Of a stretch of DNA of 64,000 nucleotides, positions 62,417 to 64,000 are shown one piece after another (positions within the stretch are counted from its first letter, which is position 1; every line of letters begins with the position of its first letter). This DNA comes from UBA940 sp031547885 (GTDB lineage: Bacteria; Bacteroidota; Bacteroidia; Bacteroidales; Rikenellaceae), in assembly GCA_031547885.1 (NCBI GenBank), contig JAVBRO010000001.1, positions 62,001 through 126,000 on the forward strand, given 5' to 3'. Below the pieces are notes generated by a model. It searched no databases, was not told the DNA's origin, and saw only the letters and a list, made by a program, of their open reading frames with translations. The position numbers and the translations under genes are program-made.

Positions 62417-63415
62417 TCAGGGAACTATTACGTTATTGAGTATCTCGCTGATGATCTCTTCCGAGGTGATGTTTTCGGCTTCGGCTTCGTATGTGAGGCC
62501 GATGCGGTGGCGCAAAACGTCGTGGCAGACGGCGCGGACATCCTCGGGGATCACATAGCCGCGACGCTTGATGAAAGCGTAGCTCTTGGCGGCCTTCGCG
62601 AGCGAGATGCTGGCACGCGGCGATCCGCCGTAGCTGATAAGCGGCACGAGCGAGGCCAGAGAGTACTCGGCCGGTTCGCGCGTGGCGAAGATTATGTCGA
62701 TGATGTATTTCTCGATCTTTTCGTCCATGTAGACTTCGGTCACAACCTCGCGCGCCTTCATAATGTCCCCGGGCGAAATGACCTTGTTGGGATGCGGCAT
62801 TCCGCCTCCGGCCAGGTTCATCCGCACGATATCGCGCTCCTCCTGCTTCTTGGGATATGTAATCTTCACTTTCAGCAGGAAACGGTCGACCTGCGCTTCG
62901 GGAAGCGGATAGGTGCCTTCCTGTTCGAGCGGGTTCTGCGTGGCCAGCACAAGGAACGGCTGCGGCAGCGGATAAGTCGTGTCGCCGATGGTCACCTGGC
63001 GCTCCTGCATCGCCTCGAGAAGGGCGCTCTGCACTTTTGCCGGAGATCGGTTGATCTCGTCCGCCAGCACGAAGTTGGCGAAGACCGGACCCTTGCGGAC
63101 GGTGAACTCCTCTTTTTTCTGCGAGTAGATCAGCGTCCCGATCAAGTCGGCCGGAAGCAGGTCGGGCGTGAACTGGATGCGGCTGAACTTGGCGTCGACG
63201 GCCTCGGCGAGCGTGGTGATGGCCAGCGTTTTGGCCAGACCGGGAACCCCTTCCAGAAGTATGTGGCCGTTCGAGAGCAGGCCTATCAACAAAGAATCGA
63301 CCAGGTGTTTCTGGCCGACAATTACCTTACCCATCTCCATATTGAGGGTATCGACGAACATGCTTTCGCGTTCGATGCGTTCGTTCAGCTCTTTGATATT
63401 AACTACAGGGCTCAT
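62417..63415 (-). CDS. MoxR-family AAA+ ATPase
   Basis: A protein of 332 residues with Walker A GVPGLAKT (56-63), Walker B VLADEINR, and MoxR blocks ALLEAMQERQVTIG, LPQPFLVLATQNPLEQEGTYPLPEAQVDRFL and GGSPRASISLAKAAK. It acts as a chaperone-like ATPase for the VWA proteins encoded downstream. It is the first gene of the minus-strand operon, with a promoter about 120 bp upstream. A heptamer array (GTGAAGA units, 63424-63457) lies in its 5' untranslated region. Confidence 0.94.
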   Translation of the reverse strand: MSPVVNIKELNERIERESMFVDTLNMEMGKVIVGQKHLVDSLLIGLLSNGHILLEGVPGLAKTLAITTLAEAVDAKFSRIQFTPDLLPADLIGTLIYSQKKEEFTVRKGPVFANFVLADEINRSPAKVQSALLEAMQERQVTIGDTTYPLPQPFLVLATQNPLEQEGTYPLPEAQVDRFLLKVKITYPKKQEERDIVRMNLAGGGMPHPNKVISPGDIMKAREVVTEVYMDEKIEKYIIDIIFATREPAEYSLASLVPLISYGGSPRASISLAKAAKSYAFIKRRGYVIPEDVRAVCHDVLRHRIGLTYEAEAENITSEEIISEILNNVIVP

Positions 63416-63423
63416 CTTTTTGA

Positions 63424-63457
63424 GTTAAAAGTGAAGAGTGAAGAGTGAAAATGAAGT
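63424..63457. repeat. Heptanucleotide array in the moxR-like leader
   Basis: Units GTTAAAA, GTGAAGA, GTGAAGA, GTGAAAA on the plus strand, ending 9 bp from the start codon of the MoxR gene. It would lie in the mRNA leader near the ribosome-binding region. Confidence 0.65.
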
Positions 63458-63536
63458 GTTCGCTCAAGACTCAACGGTTTATTTTGAGATTTTTAAAGTC
63501 GTTTTTCAGTGTCCGTCTTTTTAAACGAAGCAAGCA

Positions 63537-63571
63537 CAAATTTAGTATTTTTTTCGTAAAAGAAAGTCAAA
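63537..63571 (-). promoter_or_regulatory. Promoter of the bat operon
   Basis: On the minus strand, TTTG (63571-63568), 23 nt, then TAAATTTG (63544-63537), matching the TTTG/TAnnTTTG type. The spacing is the same as in the leftward sigma promoter of this window. The predicted leader is about 115 nt. Confidence 0.5.
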
Positions 63572-63661
63572 AAAATATACATGCCTTTCTGATGCCGGAA
63601 CACAGGGTGCAGGAAGCGGAATAAACGCTATATTTACGGCACCAAACAAAGAGTGCAAAAA

Positions 63662-64000
63662 ATGAAGAAGAACATTCTGAAAAAACTCGCGCTGGGAGCG
63701 GCGCTGCTGGTTTCGACGGCAGGGTACGCACAGTTCTCCGTCGCCGATCCCGAATATAAGTTAGTCTCGGGCGGCATCGACCGCACATATATCCTGCACA
63801 CGCCCGAGAATCTGCCCGCCGATGCGCCTCTGGTCATCATGCTGCACGGATACGGCGGACGGGCCGACCCCGCGCGCTACGGGTTGAACGAAACCGCCGA
63901 CCGCCACGGATTCGCCGTCTGCTATCCGCAGGGCGAGAAAGACAAGCAGGGCAAGGCGGGCTGGAACGTCGGATATCCATGCCAGGAGGGGATGGGCACA
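63662..64000 (+). CDS. Secreted esterase / PHB-depolymerase-like alpha/beta-hydrolase, N-terminal part
   Basis: Begins at ATG 63662 with a signal peptide (MKKNILKKLALGAALLVSTAGYAQ) and stays open to the window end (113 residues). The blocks RTYILHTPENLP, LVIMLHGYGGRA (oxyanion loop HGYGG) and FAVCYPQGEK fit the LpqC/polyhydroxybutyrate-depolymerase-like esterase family, which in Bacteroidetes includes feruloyl and acetyl xylan esterases. The catalytic serine lies beyond the window. A TATATTTA sequence at 63629 may be its -7 box. It is divergent from the bat operon. Confidence 0.8.
   Translation, partial: MKKNILKKLALGAALLVSTAGYAQFSVADPEYKLVSGGIDRTYILHTPENLPADAPLVIMLHGYGGRADPARYGLNETADRHGFAVCYPQGEKDKQGKAGWNVGYPCQEGMGT

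Overview
The window is high-GC DNA from a member of the Bacteroidetes, most likely the Bacteroidales. The evidence is two SusC/SusD outer-membrane pairs driven by ECF sigma/FecR modules, a batI-type MoxR/DUF58/VWA/TPR operon, several -7 boxes of the TAnnTTTG type and many lipobox signal peptides. The GC content would suit an Alistipes-like (Rikenellaceae) genome, but that is inference.

Region 1 (1-20.4 kb) holds two divergently transcribed glycan-utilisation loci. The leftward one runs sigma, FecR, SusC, then a SusD that leaves the window. The rightward one runs sigma, FecR, SusC, SusD, a GH110-like beta-helix enzyme, a metallophosphoesterase and a GH123-like enzyme, and it faces a convergent sialate O-acetylesterase. 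Both SusC proteins carry an N-terminal STN domain, so each probably signals through its own FecR/sigma pair. The enzymes suggest host alpha-galactosyl, GalNAc or sialyl glycans.

Region 2 (20.4-30.9 kb) is the most unusual block. It has an AraC regulator and a tight seven-gene operon: aldose epimerase, MFS sugar porter, a DUF5107-TPR protein, a UroD-fold protein, a corrinoid carrier protein, a MetH-activation-domain-like protein and a second UroD-fold protein with a zinc methyltransferase motif. It looks like a corrinoid methyl-transfer system built onto a sugar uptake operon.

Region 3 (31-40 kb) holds a membrane AraC regulator, a possible pore-forming lipoprotein, and a run of an old-yellow-enzyme-type Fe-S flavoprotein, an acetoacetate-decarboxylase-like protein, an SDR, a small-molecule kinase-like protein and a membrane protein. 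It ends at a scar containing the tail of a probable relaxase gene. Region 4 (40.4-44.5 kb) contains a seven-repeat propeller lipoprotein, duplicated leader DNA, a hairpin cassette, a frameshifted TPR/AraC regulator and tRNA-Leu(CAA).

Region 5 (44.8-64 kb) contains a GH78 rhamnosidase, leuA-leuC-leuD-(lipoprotein)-leuB, an ABC exporter, galE, the bat operon in reverse and the start of an esterase gene. Heptanucleotide repeat arrays fill many gaps in this region. They also enter signal-peptide coding DNA in the bat operon, where one array places the natural start codon out of frame. A second repeat family, imperfect palindromes of 120-165 bp with a GTTTA-TAAAT core, is scattered over the whole window.
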